A stretch of DNA of 64,000 bases from Cydia pomonella (GCF_033807575.1 NC_084705.1:14316019-14380018); one strand, 5' to 3'. Numbered from the stretch's first letter, positions 44,698-56,802 are shown. Made by a program: numbers and translations. The notes: generated from the letters alone by a model not told the origin.

Positions 44698-45070
44698 GGA
44701 CCCGGGTACGTTCTTAAACTACGCCCACAAGAGAAGTATGGGCATTGTGAATGTCATCTCGCTTTGTGTGGTAGGCCACAGCACAGCGGATGTCATTCCA
44801 GATCTAGAGCAGAGCCCAACTGGGAAAGTACCTCCACCTTACAGAAAATCGCAGCCAAATAACACTAGACCCTACTCATAGTGTTGTGTTCCTGCCGGTG
44901 AGTAAGGTTGCTAAAGCTCAACGAGGGTCGGGAGGGGGTTAGGGTCGGCAACGCGCATGTAACTCCTCTGGCGTTGCAGGCGTACATAGGCTACGGATAC
45001 TGCTTACCATCAGGCGGGCCGTATGCTTGTTTGGCACCAACGTAATATATATAAAAAAAAAAAAAAAAAA
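44698..45070 (+). mobile_element. Retroposon E, truncated, with poly(A) tail
   Basis: Starts abruptly at GGACCCGGGTACGTTCTTAA and passes through CAGATCTAGAGCAGAGCCCA, TGTGTTCCTGCCGGTGAGTA and GGTCGGCAACGCGCATGTAA. After GGCGGGCCGTATGCTTGTTT it ends in about 18 A at 45053-45070. 35903-36013 and 40378-40490 are partial copies of its front and back. A poly(A) end and 5' truncation mean LINE-type copying. The short ORFs are probably the last codons of the LINE, but I cannot assign them. Confidence 0.75.
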
Positions 45071-45145
45071 ACATTCGATTCGATCTTGTCCCAACGCTCG
45101 TTACATTGCTTATTTTACCGTCTCGGTAACAAAGACAATTGACAT

Positions 45146-45576
45146 AATAAGTATACACGTATGTATAGAGTGTGGAATTAAAAGGAGGAAAATCGCTTAT
45201 GGCAGATCTATTGCAAAAGTGACCAGCTTTCAGCTTTAAATAATAGTTCCTAATCTCTCCGGTGGCGCTAGGTAGACTTATGGATTACATGAACCATAGA
45301 GGTATAATAATAAAGAGCTGAAATGGGGAAGGGGCAACAAATAACCCGACCAAATTACGTAGGTTGTTTATGGTATGTTGTCAGGAATGTTAAAACGGGT
45401 TTTTAATTTTGTCGCATTGCGTTTGTTCTGTCCCTCACGGGTGAACGCATATAGCACATCTATATAAATACTAGGTTTATGGCGCCGCCTATTTAATGTT
45501 TTTTGATGGACACTTTTCATACATAGAGATTTTCCTCCTTTTAATTCCACGCTCCATACACGTATGTACATTATTT
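45146..45576. mobile_element. MITE with inverted ends of about 50 bp
   Basis: ACACGTATGTATAGAGTGTGG then AATTAAAAGGAGGAAAATC at the left is inverted at 45527-45567. About 320 bp of non-coding DNA lies between. Possible target duplication not found. Confidence 0.72.
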
Positions 45577-46321
45577 AGATTCTTTTGGCGTTTTCTATAA
45601 ACGATTGTAACTTGGCCAGGCCTTAAGAAGTACGAGTAGGTATCTTATCGAATCTTATAATGACACAAATTCAATCATGTTCTTAGGTGATTTAACACTA
45701 TTAGGTACTTAATGCTTAAATAAGTCACGTTTCTACATAAACAAAAGCGGTATTCTCACTGTTGCTTAGCGGTTTTTGCTTCGGTCGCGTAGTGGAATAT
45801 GCAAATGGCACTATCAATATTCATGGTCGCGGCGTCACCGATAATTGAGTCTTACCTGACTACCGAGACTTCCATTTTCATATTTGTTACTTCGGTTTTG
45901 AGGTGATCGAATTCAAACGTAATGAGATTCTACTCCGTATCTTGTTGAGTTCCAGTAACATTAACATATTGTCGTTGCAGCAACTGCAATACATTCTAAG
46001 TTTTTCAAAATCATGAACAATATTTTTGATAAAGAAAAGTTAAGTTCCTACTAAATATACTAAATGCGGTTATATTACTTATAATATAAAATTAACTAAG
46101 CAGTTTTATTCTATAGGATACACCAATAGGGTATATATAAGATGAAACTCAACATTTCATTTTAATTTTTGTTATTGGAAAAACGTAAGCACAGTCTCAC
46201 CTGATGGTAAGTGCCTATGCAGTCTAGGATGGAACATGCTTACTAAAAGATGTCCGTAATCTCATCACAAAACTTCGAAAGTGTGTTCATACATAAGCAA
46301 AGCCATATCATTCATGCGCAC
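45577..46321. other. Intergenic; repeat scrap at 46190-46260
   Basis: CACCTGATGGTAAGTGCC and ATGCAGTCTAGGATGGAAC match a common lepidopteran repeat opening. No gene. Confidence 0.45.
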
Positions 46322-46384
46322 AGGTGGCGCACTGTGCGGCTTCTGAGGAATTTCCTTCCTCAGAAGCCGCACAGTGCGCCACCT
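46322..46384. repeat. Perfect 29-bp GC-rich hairpin
   Basis: AGGTGGCGCACTGTGCGGCT begins the left arm (46322-46350), and 46356-46384 is its exact reverse complement, with loop TTTCC. It sits inside a dispersed repeat. Perfect pairing implies a recent local inversion-duplication or selection. Confidence 0.92.
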
Positions 46385-46613
46385 CTTAGCTTCCAGGGTG
46401 TGAGGATGAACACTACTTATTTCGAGCAGTGGAATGGTAGAAAAAGTATAACAGGTTATATCATGATTTTAAGTTGTATCAAGTCTAAGAAAATACAACT
46501 TTTATTGTCATTACATATATACTTTTACAGTAGGTAAATAGGTATCTAGTCTATTAATTTTATCACAACAGTCGAATATTCCTTTTTATGACACAACGCT
46601 AATGGCCCAATTC

Positions 46614-47104
46614 GAACTTTAAGATGATGGATCGGATAAGTCAGTGTCAAAAGTCACTTTTGTTTGAAGAAACGTCACTTTTGACACCATCTAGACCTAA
46701 TAATTGACGTTTCTGGCTTCCGGTTCGAGCGGCATCTTGATATTCACGCTTCGTGATTAATTCCTTTGTTTTTTTGTTCATTAATATCATTTAAAGTGTA
46801 ATATCGATAGCTTATTATATAGTACACTAATGTGATAATGTGCAGTTAATGGAGAATTAATCTTGAAATGCGTTTAAACACCATTTTGGAGCCAACAGCC
46901 GGTATTTCACGTGCTAAAGTAAAGTCCAGGTATCACTTTACAAGAGCTAATAAAATCACCGTACACTGTCTTGTACTAACCGTACAATTTTACTCATATT
47001 TAAAGCTCTTAATACATACACTGGCGAAATAGTCCCACAGGACACAAGCCATCTAATTTTAAAACAATGAATGACTTGACGTATCTTAAAGTACGAATCG
47101 GGCC
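46614..47104. mobile_element. MITE, CGGCCCGATTCG family, longer member
   Basis: GGCCCAATTCGAACTTTAAG at the left pairs with CTTAAAGTACGAATCGGGCC at the right. Next to the left end is TCAGTGTCAAAAGTCACTTT, followed by its inverted form ACGTCACTTTTGACACC. Same terminal type as 14532-14680. Non-coding. Confidence 0.78.
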
Positions 47105-47502
47105 GTATAATAATGTTAACTAATCCAGATCTATTTTCTTTCATTTGAATATGTCGCTTACCTGCTTGAATGGTAACGCAATCTTCATAAATCTCAACCA
47201 GGTCGACCTTTTGTCTTTGTCTTGGTCCCTTCCAAGGGTTTAGGTAAATTCAGATTTGCCACAAATTGTCCCCAGCGTGGGACCGCGTAAGATACGTTAT
47301 ACCTTCTTTATTAGAAAGACCGACCTCTCCTTCACGTCCCTTATACATAAACAAAGTAAACGTGGATATATATGAAATCAAGTTATGTTAGTCTTGAATA
47401 AGAAAAGAGATACGCAGTAAAACAGGGACAAAAGAAAGTGGTGCATTCAGTATTTTATATTTGGCTTCTCAAAAAGGTACCGTGGGTGTTTCAGAGGAGG
47501 TA

Positions 47503-47740
47503 CAGTCAGCATAAAAAGTAGCGGATTAGACCACGTGTCAAAAGTATCTACTCTTCTCCAATAGCATAACAAAATTAAATGTCTCTGTATGTTAAATAAC
47601 TAGACTGCAGCAAATAATATTGAACGAGATCTGCAAAGATTTATTTAGTTTAGAAAGAAATTAAGGGGTACTTAGTACTCGTATTATGGTGGCAGATACT
47701 TTTAGCGAGTTCTTTCTTTCACTTCTATTGATGCTCACTG
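47503..47740. mobile_element. MITE with TA flanks (CAGTCAGCAT ends)
   Basis: CAGTCAGCAT at the left and ATGCTCACTG at the right (one mismatch when inverted), each bordered by TA. Fits a Tc1/mariner-type non-autonomous element. 238 bp. Confidence 0.65.
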
Positions 47741-47955
47741 TATAAATGCTTTTAACGTGGATTAAATACTATTCAGTAATAAGGCTAAAGGTTTTTAGGT
47801 AATAATCGCACTTAGAAAATTGGTAAATGTACTTATAGTATTTTCATCACTGGAGACTGTTTCGTAATATCAGTATAGTGTATTAAGATTACTAGCTAGC
47901 ATTTATTATATTATAATAATACTCCAGTCCTTTTACGGACCAGATGTATAGCAAG

Positions 47956-48335
47956 TTCTCTCTAATATTACTAATGCGAAAGTAACCGTCTGTTTCTTTA
48001 TCTGTGTGGCTAGTTGACTACCACCAGTTTGGCACTGACATAAACGCTATCGAGAACGTTACTTACTTTCTATGCATCTCGCTCGTACTAGTTCGCTTAT
48101 AAGTGCGAGCGAGATGTATAGAAAGTAAATTACGTTCTTGATAGCGTGTATGTTTTGACATTGTCAGTGACTCCTGGTACGGGTACTGTTACCTCTTCAC
48201 GCTTAAACCGTTGAACCGATTTATATAAAATTTGAAACGGAGATATATTGAGGCCCAAGGAAGGACATGGGGTAGTATTTATTCAACCATCATCATCATT
48301 CTACGTAGACGAAGCGCAAAAGCTAGTTGGAAAGA
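47956..48335 (+). repeat. Dispersed repeat D, copy 2, split by a MITE
   Basis: AATATTACTAATGCGAAAGTAACCGTCTG is the start and GTTACCTCTTCACGCTTAAACCGTTGAACC the continuation. In 16700-16975 the two parts are directly joined, so 48012-48183 is an insertion. Confidence 0.78.
48021..48180. mobile_element. Foldback MITE nested in repeat D
   Basis: The two halves are near-perfect reverse complements over about 70 bp: ACGCTATCGAGAACGTTACT and CTTTCTATGCATCTCGCTCG on the left, CGAGCGAGATGTATAGAAAG and ACGTTCTTGATAGCGTG on the right. GTCAGTGACTCCTGGTAC pairs with CCACCAGTTTGGCACTGAC. Non-coding. Confidence 0.88.
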
Positions 48336-48621
48336 ATTTATACTAGCTGATGTTTTTTCTAAACAAAGTACCTACTACGTTTCTAGCAAATAAAGCGTCT
48401 TTTTTATTTCACATTTTATTTATTTTAGGCAAAAAGAATAAGAATAATTGCTTGAAATAAAAAAAACGGGGTCATTATCCTATTTACTAACCTCCGGGTA
48501 AAATATTTGTGTATACTATCTGTAAATATCTTATCAGAAGGATATTTAGAACAATCAAATTATTATAATTCATTGTTATCTGTGTGTGTTGGTACGAGTA
48601 TTAACCGTTTCTGTACTTACT

Positions 48622-48700
48622 GGGCTACAAGGCCTTCTAGTCGGTCGAAGCAGTAGATCCTGTGTTCGAATCCTAGTAAAGGCATTTATTTGTGTGTGAT
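48622..48700 (+). repeat. tRNA-derived SINE remnant
   Basis: CCTGTGTTCGAATCCTAGTAAAGGCATTTATTTGTGTG matches the B-box part and following sequence of the SINE at 60618. The A-box half is degenerate. Confidence 0.6.
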
Positions 48701-49677
48701 TAATGATTATTTTATTATTAAACGAACTAAGGGTACTTACCTGATTGTCGGTGTCCGTATATTAAGTAAATATATATATATATATCCATCGCATTTATTT
48801 TGTCATCATCACACATTAAAAATACATGATAAGCTTTATAATCATCATGCCCTTGTTCATTTGTCATCAATAACTAACCATGCATACAAATGCCAAATAC
48901 TATATATGTATAAATAAAAATTAATTTATAACGACAAATTGCTCTTCAGGCATAATTAAGATATGAGTGTATAATTCTATAAATATTGCTTGGTATTTTA
49001 CTGAACTGTTCAGAAGCGCTCGGCTCACGAGTCCACGTCTGCTCTGAGTACCTAGTTATTAAAGGCATGAAGAGCGATTCGAACAGTATAACCTTGTTAT
49101 GAAACAACCGTGTCAACAATATTTTTAATTTTTTCATCAGAAAATATCACTTGACAGCTGACAGATCATATCCATAACCGTCTCATAACAAGAAATTACT
49201 ATCTGAATAGGCCTTATGGTTTGGTACATGCCTCATCGGTGCCATGCGGCAAGAAGAAATTACCTATAACTATATGAATTGCCTTATGACCTTTTCTTAC
49301 GAGCATCCGTTTAGTTAGACGGTGAGAATTCTGTATATAAGTAGGTATCTATTCTATAGCCTAAGTTACATTTACGGGAAACGGGAAAGTTTGCGTATTA
49401 ACAAAAAAAAAGCCGTTCGTATGCCAACGACTTCTGAATTATAAAAGACGTTCAACGCATTTACCTACGCAACCACTCCAAGTTATTACCAAGTATTAAA
49501 TCTTGGCGAGCTGATTAATTATGCAGGTTCGCGGAAGTATCGTCCATAAAGGAGTTCTTTAAATGTCGCCATTACATTAAATTGTCATCCAAGGCCCGCG
49601 GCGCACGGTTTTTTAATTAGAACGTGCAATTTGGCACTGGCCTACCCAAAGTTATACAATTATGTTTCGTCCTAGTT
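48701..49677. other. Intergenic, one possible regulatory island
   Basis: (AT)n at 48767-48785. 49500-49640 is unique-looking: CTGATTAATTATGCAGG, CCATTACATTAAATTGTCATCC, AAGGCCCGCGGCGCACGG and TTTAATTAGAACG. Dense ATTA/TAAT cores beside a GC-rich block suggest a regulatory element. Confidence 0.45.
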
Positions 49678-49877
49678 CAGTACCCCTAGTGTAAATTTGA
49701 TCGACATCATAACGTGACGAACGCGTTTGCGTTAAGTCTCATTTTGTATATGATTTTGAGTTTCCAAAAACGTCCCGCTTGGCGCGCTCTTTCTAAATCC
49801 AATACAAAATTAGACTAACTAAACGCAAACGCGTACGTCACGTTTCGAAATCGAATTTATTTACACTAGGGGTACTG
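49678..49877. mobile_element. MITE with CAGTACCCCTAGTG ends
   Basis: CAGTACCCCTAGTGTAAAT and its inverse ATTTACACTAGGGGTACTG lie at 49678 and 49859-49877. Inner parts also pair (GACGAACGCGTTTGCGTT / AACGCAAACGCGTACGTC). 200 bp. CAG...CTG ends recall hAT, but no 8-bp duplication is visible. Confidence 0.85.
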
Positions 49878-50404
49878 TTTTAATTTCTATGACATATTTT
49901 ACGAAAATGCCATAAAATATATTCAGTGTTACTAATTTTAATAAAAAATAATTATGTTAATGTAAAAATCAGCCTACTTTTGTGTTTTGATGTCATTCTT
50001 TTTGTTTTTTAGCTTTTCTCAATACTTGCGGAACTAGCAGAAATGTCTGACACAAAAATGGCTTTCGAATGTTGACCCGTCGATTTATCGGGTCGCATTC
50101 GTAGTGTGTTCTCTAGTCGCGTCCGACATAACTGGGAAATGGAAAAGTTGTCTCGGAGTAACCCGGGGCCGTTGGAGAACCCACTTTGTTACTACAAATT
50201 TAGTGCCGGCAGCGTTCGAAAACTTTTCGCGTGCTGTTTCCCAATAAATTGTAATATTTGAGATCATCGGCATATTGGGACCGTGCAAAGTGCTTGGTGG
50301 GGGTAAGTAAAGCGATCCCAGCGCATAAGGTGGTAAAAATTAGAACTAACTGCGGATAGCGTCTTTAACGTTTCGTACAACTTATATGGCTAGAAATGAA
50401 ACTT
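49878..50404. other. Intergenic, no gene seen
   Basis: 50070-50300 is GC-richer (ACCCGTCGATTTATCGGG, AACCCGGGGCCGTTGG). The minus-strand ORF across it does not look like a protein I know. Confidence 0.4.
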
Positions 50405-50952
50405 TAATTTACGATTTCTCCTGAAATATTCATTTAAATTGTTTGGTGTAAGGGACCATTGTAATCTGTTTGAAATGTGTAATATAACTAACGTATTTAA
50501 TTTGATAATTATTAATACTGTATCCGTGTAAATAGCTTTGCAAATGCCACATACTACGTAATCTTTTTCTAGAAATTAAGAATGGGTATAGTAAGTTATC
50601 TTTAAAAGATAGACATTTAACATACTTTTTTGTAGACCTATGAATGAGAAACAACCCCACCATACATTGTGTTGTTATAGCTCAAACGGATTAGGCAGCG
50701 TTTTCGATTAAAGCTCCTAGCCAGCGTGATTTTTTCCGACAAAATCGTTATATTTCAACCAATTTACACAAAACCTTTACAAGTTATATACCTAAGCTTT
50801 CCTCAAGAAGCACTCTATTAATAGATCAAAGTCGTATGAAAATCCGTTCAGTAGTTTTTAATTTTGGAGTAGTTTTATAAGATGTAGTGAATTGACGTTT
50901 TCCCCTAGACTTGCGGACGCTCGGTTGCGTGACAGTCGTGCACATAGCGAAT
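50405..50952 (+). repeat. Dispersed repeat B, copy 2 (empty site for the MITE)
   Basis: See 30785-31581. Here TTTGATAATTATTAATACTGTATCCGTG runs through uninterrupted where the other copy has the hAT MITE and its duplication. Confidence 0.85.
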
Positions 50953-53353
50953 ACATTTTAAAGATTCCCATATCGGGTAATTCGATGTAAAAAGTAGTAC
51001 TTTTTAGAGGAAAATGGTTGGTTATTTTTTAAGTGTGCACTTTTCTATAAAAATTAATGATTTTTACCTTCGAAGTGTCGGCGCCACGTCACAAAACCAA
51101 AACAAGTAAAATATAATAAATAAAAAATAAAATGATTTTATTTCAGGCAAGCACCCATATAAAATAACGTGATACACAGAGAATTTATAATTTAAAATGA
51201 CACAAAAGTGTAAAAAATATAAAATAACTGTAAAACAATAATATTTTTGTAAATTACAATTTAAAATTTAAAATAATATAACTACTGCTAATGATGTAGA
51301 ATGTTGCAATGGCATAATTATCGTCTCTTAGTATTTCGTAGTCTGTATAATTTAGAATAGATTATAAAAAATACAGTTTGGAGGCATTTACTTCACAACA
51401 CTTTCCAGAACTTCAGTCCAATACATTCCATCATTGTCACGCACAGGAAATAAAGTATGTAATCAATCCACTGAATATTCATGGAGAGAACCCACTTGGA
51501 AGTTCTTGATAAGAAATTATGGTAATAATTTTAAATCGACCTAATCCATATTGCGCGCCCACGCTCCCAAGCAACAAAACTTGTAACTGAGGTCTGATGT
51601 CTCAACTTAAACTCAATTTCCTAATTAATTTATACCCACAAAAGTTTGTTTGAAAGGTTCGCCCTGATTTTATAACTTTGTCTCATGATTTAAAATATGA
51701 AATTCAATAAAATTGCAAGAAGAGATACCTACTGTTACGTTAATTTATCAAATATTTACTAACCACGACGTGTTATTCAACGAAGGAAGTGATAATCTGA
51801 AATCTTAAATAATAATTTTTTAATGGAATAATCTTTTAAAACTTTGGGAAAAATGAAATTTTTCTATATATTTCAGTTTATGAATAAGCTTTTAGTTTTA
51901 TATCTTATATGCAAAGTGCTCTTAAGTAAAAAAAAAATGTATACGACACTTTCACTTACTTTTACTTACGAGCAATATAGTTGCGAAATTGATATTGGAG
52001 TAGGATCCCGGGGTAGCGCCTGTGAAAGCTGCCCCGTCACGCTTTTTGACGCGCCAATGTTTCACCGCGACTACAATCCATTCCTTTTATTCTCAAATAA
52101 ACCTTTTGTTCTACAACCTTTTACTTTTGAGATTGGATTTGTACATCTCCTTATGCTGCGGTGTTATCGGATTTATTTCTCAGAAAAGCATACATAGTAG
52201 CATTGACGTGTAAAGCAAGCTAGAAAATAAAGAGATATTATCGCCTGTTGTCTGCCGAGATAGCGGGAAAGATAACAATCCGATCCATAAAAGAATAGTC
52301 TTTCAGAAATACAGAATACAGAAATATAACATAATCTAATGACATTCTCAGTTATGTACCTATTTAATGTATACTGGTAATAAACATCGTTTGTAAGACT
52401 CGAGATAAATGAACCTTGAAACCTTCCATTGTTACCCTAAATGGTAAATTTGTTCATATTAATACACGTTTCCTGTCCTGTCACATGTATACACATAATA
52501 CGTATTTATATATAAAAACGTAGCTCAAAAAAATATAGTTCTGCGATATTAATTGGGTGAGCCAACTATTTTGTTGTTAGTCTGTCCCGTTGTCCAGGGG
52601 ACAATAGTGGCACAGTTTCTTAGAAAAAAATATTGTAGGTACGAGTATCACGTGTTACTAACATAAAATTATGCTTAGTGTTTAAAAGCTTATAACTATC
52701 ACAATAATGCATGTTCGGTAAATTTAACACATTCATTACCAGCGCAGTCATGTGTTAAATACTATAAATCAGGGTTGTAAGATTTGTTTAGGGGAACGTA
52801 ACCATGGTCAAGTGTGACAAGAAGAATTTAATTCACCCAATTCCTAGCTCGGGCTCATTTTGCTTTTGATACATTAGTAAGAATACGAAAATGATTGAAG
52901 ACACATTTTATCCTCCTGGGAAAAGTTTATGCGGTTTCGTGGTAATTAAAATTAAACAAAATAATACATACATATAATATCAATCTATTTAATTGTCATT
53001 CAAATAATAGCTATTAGGCTGATAATAGCTATTAAGTACCTATAACTAAGTATCAAGCCATATCTGTGGCAATCTCAAGTAGGTATTAATCAAACATGAT
53101 GCAATTATATTGTAGCCCAGCCCGGATTTGTATTAGCATTGCGTGAATTATTGCTGTCGTTTGTAATCAGATTGACATGTTGTCGTGGTGATAGATACAG
53201 TGAGCTGCGAATTGCATGCAGAAATTATGAATGAATTCATTGATAAAGTCGCCATGCACTTTTATGGCTCATAGTACACCATAGGCGTAACATTCCGCTT
53301 TCGTGATAAGCATGTCAAATATAAAAACAAGTTGTACAAAAAAAAACAATGTA
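50953..53353. other. Intergenic, no gene seen
   Basis: AT-rich. 51970-52080 is somewhat richer in GC (GGAGTAGGATCCCGGGG, CTGCCCCGTCACGC) within an ORF of 117 codons that I do not recognise. 53100-53230 has a few unique-looking words. Nothing further supportable. Confidence 0.45.
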
Positions 53354-53492
53354 CAGTCGCCATCAGATATCCAAGACCGAGGAGACCGAGGTGCTAAAAA
53401 TATCTGAACATGCAGTCTAATGCTTTAACAATAGAGGCATGTTCAGATATTTGTAAGCATCTCGGGCGCTCCGATATATCTGATAATGACTG
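53354..53492. mobile_element. Palindromic MITE with TA flanks
   Basis: CAGTCGCCATCAGATAT and ATATCTGATAATGACTG are the ends, with TA at 53352-53353 and 53493-53494. Inner arms ATATCTGAACATGC and GCATGTTCAGATAT are exact inverses. A very common lepidopteran MITE, probably moved by a Tc1/mariner transposase. 139 bp. Confidence 0.88.
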
Positions 53493-53729
53493 TACAATGT
53501 GCCTTCCATAAGTCCATTAGTGGAATTTTAACTTAAAGATTTTTACGCTCAATTCCCCGAGAGCTTACTAGGTAAAGTGAAGTTCAATAGCAATTGCAAA
53601 TAATGTAAACAAACTATGATCTTATCAACAATTTACATCAATTTTTACTAAGAATATTAATAAAATTAATAAGCCTTTATTCCACATAAGAAACACTTGC
53701 AAACACAAATATTAAATTGACTATATTAT

Positions 53730-54290
53730 AAAATGTCTCTTAGTGCGGTGTGCCTGTCGGCATAGGCCTCTTCCAACTCTTTCCAGTACTATCTGTCCAA
53801 AGCAACTCTGGTCCAATGGGATCCTAGAGTAAACTGGATGTCTTCTTCCTATTTGGTTACTTGTTGACCTTTTTTGAGTTTGCAGCCGAGTCACTTCACG
53901 TCACTTGCTTGTTCCATTTTTCATTGTTGTCACGCAGCATGTGACCCGTCCACCCCCACTTTTGTTGGTCGATACGCTTGAGTATGTCCGTTACTTTTGT
54001 TCTTCACCTTATTTCCCGGAACAAGGAATTCTGTCCCTTAGTTTTGTGTCAAGAATACTTTTCTCCATAGCTCGTTGACATTTGGCGAGGTTGTCTCTAT
54101 GTTCTGCTGTTAATGAACAGGTTTCGCATCCATATGTCATGCATGGAAGGATGCACGTATTGAACGTCTTGCTCTTTACGTAGGTACTTACTTTTCATTA
54201 TTTCTTTTAGTGCCCAGTATTTTCCCCATCTACATGCAATTCGTTTGTCGATTTCTTTAGTCATTTACATTTATATTGTTTGCAATTCAT
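53730..54290 (-). pseudogene. LINE RT C-terminal fragment (RTE-like)
   Basis: On the minus strand from about 54180: TFNTCILPCMTYGCETCSLT, AEHRDNLAKCQRAMEKSIL and KLRDRIP, then broken frames. They contain VTRLQ-like and GRRHPVY-like words down to about 53740. YPVL-YG--TW-LT...L...QR-MER-IL-I--RDR is the conserved post-polymerase block of RTE-type LINEs. Several frameshifts; inactive. Confidence 0.75.
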
Positions 54291-54425
54291 TACTTTGTAA
54301 TCTCGCACCTTTTTAGGACTAACCATGATCTTATCAAGAAGTTATTATATACTTGAATATTTTAATTATATCAATTTTTACTAAGAACATATGTTAATTA
54401 TTCATATTTCAGAGAATTTTAGTTT

Positions 54426-54580
54426 ACAGTCAGACCAAGCTAAGTTGGCAGTGATTTTGATAGCCCAGCCTATGCAAGTGTTTGGTAAACGTCATAATTT
54501 CATAGAAGTTAGAAGTTTTAAATAACACCTGCACTGCCTGGGTTGTCAAAATCGCTGCCATTTTATCTTGGTCTAACTCT
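54426..54580. mobile_element. MITE with AGA-TTAGACCAAG ends
   Basis: AGTCAGACCAAGCTAAGTTGGCAGTGATTTTGATAGCCCAG pairs in reverse with CTGGGTTGTCAAAATCGCTGCCATTTTATCTTGGTCTAACT. Both arms are about 55 bp around CTATGCAAGTGTTTGG. Known from many moths. Non-coding. Confidence 0.85.
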
Positions 54581-55904
54581 ACCTATATAGAAAATGCCAA
54601 CAAATTATATATTTGTTTACATTATTTGAAATTTTTATTGAACTCCACTTTATATTGTTCAGAACAATCACATTCTGACTGCCAGAAAGTGTTCATCACT
54701 CAAAATCGTTTCTAACTTATCGAGCTGTAACACTTTGCTTATCGAAAAGTATCACTTCAAAGACACAAACACTTCGTGATATTGTAGGTGAGTAAAAATA
54801 AGTAGGTAATATGAAATCGCGTTCTCGCAATCTTACTTCATTAAAAACACACCGATGATATGCTCGCATCGCAACGATCTCTTAATTGGAGAGACCTATC
54901 TACACAACGAAGCCATATTTTCAGCTTCTAATTAGCGGAATGAATCACTTTCATTCGCAGGCGAGCAGAGCTCGTTCACGTCATTGTTTTTGCACAAACC
55001 AAATCTCCAGGGCCAAACGGCTGTCGAGTAAGAAATGAATTATCGTTGGTTATTTACCGGAAGATGACATTTCTCGAATCGGCCCATTAATTCCTAATGG
55101 AGCGGCAAGGCAACATTTCATCTGTTTGGCTGAACACCAGGCCTTTGCCGCAGAGCTATTTTCGGTAGCATATCCGAAAATTTATAACTACGAGTTAGTT
55201 CTAAATCGTTGGATGGCGGCAAAGTAAGTGGGATTTATGGAATACCGCTTTACCCTATATTTATCTGTGTGTAATCCAGACAAGTCATTCAAGTATGTGT
55301 GCCAAAAGTATAACACTGTTCTCTGTATATGCCAGCAAAATTAAGCTCTTAAATGATAGATACAATTTTGTCAAATCAAACATTTTGGCCTTATTCGAGT
55401 AACATTGTGTAAACTGATTTGACAAATACATTTTTAGAAGTGAAGCGTCTCAATTGAATTGTCGTTACTTAGCAAATAGGCACCGTGCTCGTCTGCCTCT
55501 TCGTAATAAAATCAAGATGTTTCCATCACTTTACTTGCTTGAAAATGTTGCGTTATTTGGAGTAAAATTCATGAAAATGAAGTTCTTTATCATAAGTTCA
55601 TTAAGACGGTGTCTCGACGACGTCCCGCTTTCGCGAAATACTGAACTTTTTGACTTAACAACGTGCAAGGTAGCAAATGTTTTATACTTTTTGTGAGCAA
55701 AGCATCTCCTGACGAAACGAAAATGGAATACTTAAAGACTTAGTAGTGCTTTGCAGCTCGTGCTTTGGCGAGAAAAAATTAAAATTGAGTCGAAAATTAG
55801 TCGCAAGTCGTGTAAAATTTTGCAATACTTCATTTCATAATGCAAATAAAAATTAAAAGCGTGCCATGTTTCACTTAGTGGTAAAGTTATTACTTCTCGT
55901 ACCT
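54581..55904. other. Intergenic with the best regulatory-island candidate
   Basis: 54890-55220 is non-repetitive and dense in homeodomain-type cores: CTTAATTGG, TCTAATTAGCGG, CCCATTAATTCCTAATGGAG (a near-symmetric pair) and AATGAATCACTTTCATTCG, along with AAATCTCCAGGGCC. The rest is AT-rich, with an unrecognised 80-codon ORF at 55454-55696. Confidence 0.45.
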
Positions 55905-56802
55905 AATAGTTATTTGTACAACAAGAGAGCAAAGTTTGATATTTCTTCGAGTGCTTGTTTTGAGTCCCGTGCAAGCGAAAGATTCTATAATAGATTTAGA
56001 ATCTTGAGCGTAGTAAGGGACTCAAAAGCGCACGAGATGTAAATAACTTTGATCTCGTGTAGTACACAAAATTTTTCACGTCAGTCAGCCATCAAAAAAT
56101 ACAACCTGAAAAAATGTAATCCGTCTTCATCACTATTTCACTCATGTTTTCTGAAGGTATTCTCTCAATTAACTTTAATTACCGCAATAAAACAAAACGA
56201 AAGAAATTTCAATAAAATGATACGAAAATAATGAATTAACGAACATCAATTATTGACACTTCAATCGTCAACTTTTTTTTGTTAAAAAAAACTTTGTAAG
56301 ATACGGTCCGAGTTGCGGATACTACTATTTGTCAAATATAGTAGAGATCGTTAAAAGTCGTTAAGTAGAATTATTTACTGCGTAACAATTGCGTAAATTT
56401 GTATAAGTATATTGTTTTGATTGTATAATAAAATACGTAAAATATGGTATTTTTATTAAATTTTAAACTTTTATTTCATTAATTAATTATTACGAATGAA
56501 GACTCGTAGGGTGTTTTGGACCGATGCGGTCTGACTTATTTCGGGGGTCTATTATAAACCGTCAATATATCGTTGAATTACGTATGCACTTTTTTGTCTC
56601 TTTCTTTTTGAAATGACATGAAAGGGACAAAGACAATAGAATCCAAATACTTCGAACTTGTATTAGGCCCCGCACGTTGAAATGACATTCGAATATGAAG
56701 GTCACTTGAATGTTATTTTGTCTCACTCAGTGAGCAAAATGCGATTTTGCTCACTGTTTTTAAGCAGCAAATTACCCTTGTTCCAGCTGCTGACGTGAAA
56801 AA
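55905..56802. repeat. Dispersed repeat A, copy 2
   Basis: See 6412-7253. This copy keeps TTTAGAATCTTGAGCGTAGTAAGGGA with a 4-bp longer spacer and has extra sequence at 56190-56240. Confidence 0.8.

Noticed and set aside
54009..54180. Host gene on the minus strand (Cys-containing ORF with CETCSLT)
   Set aside because: The wording is that of an RTE-like LINE after the polymerase domain, with frameshifts; not a host gene.
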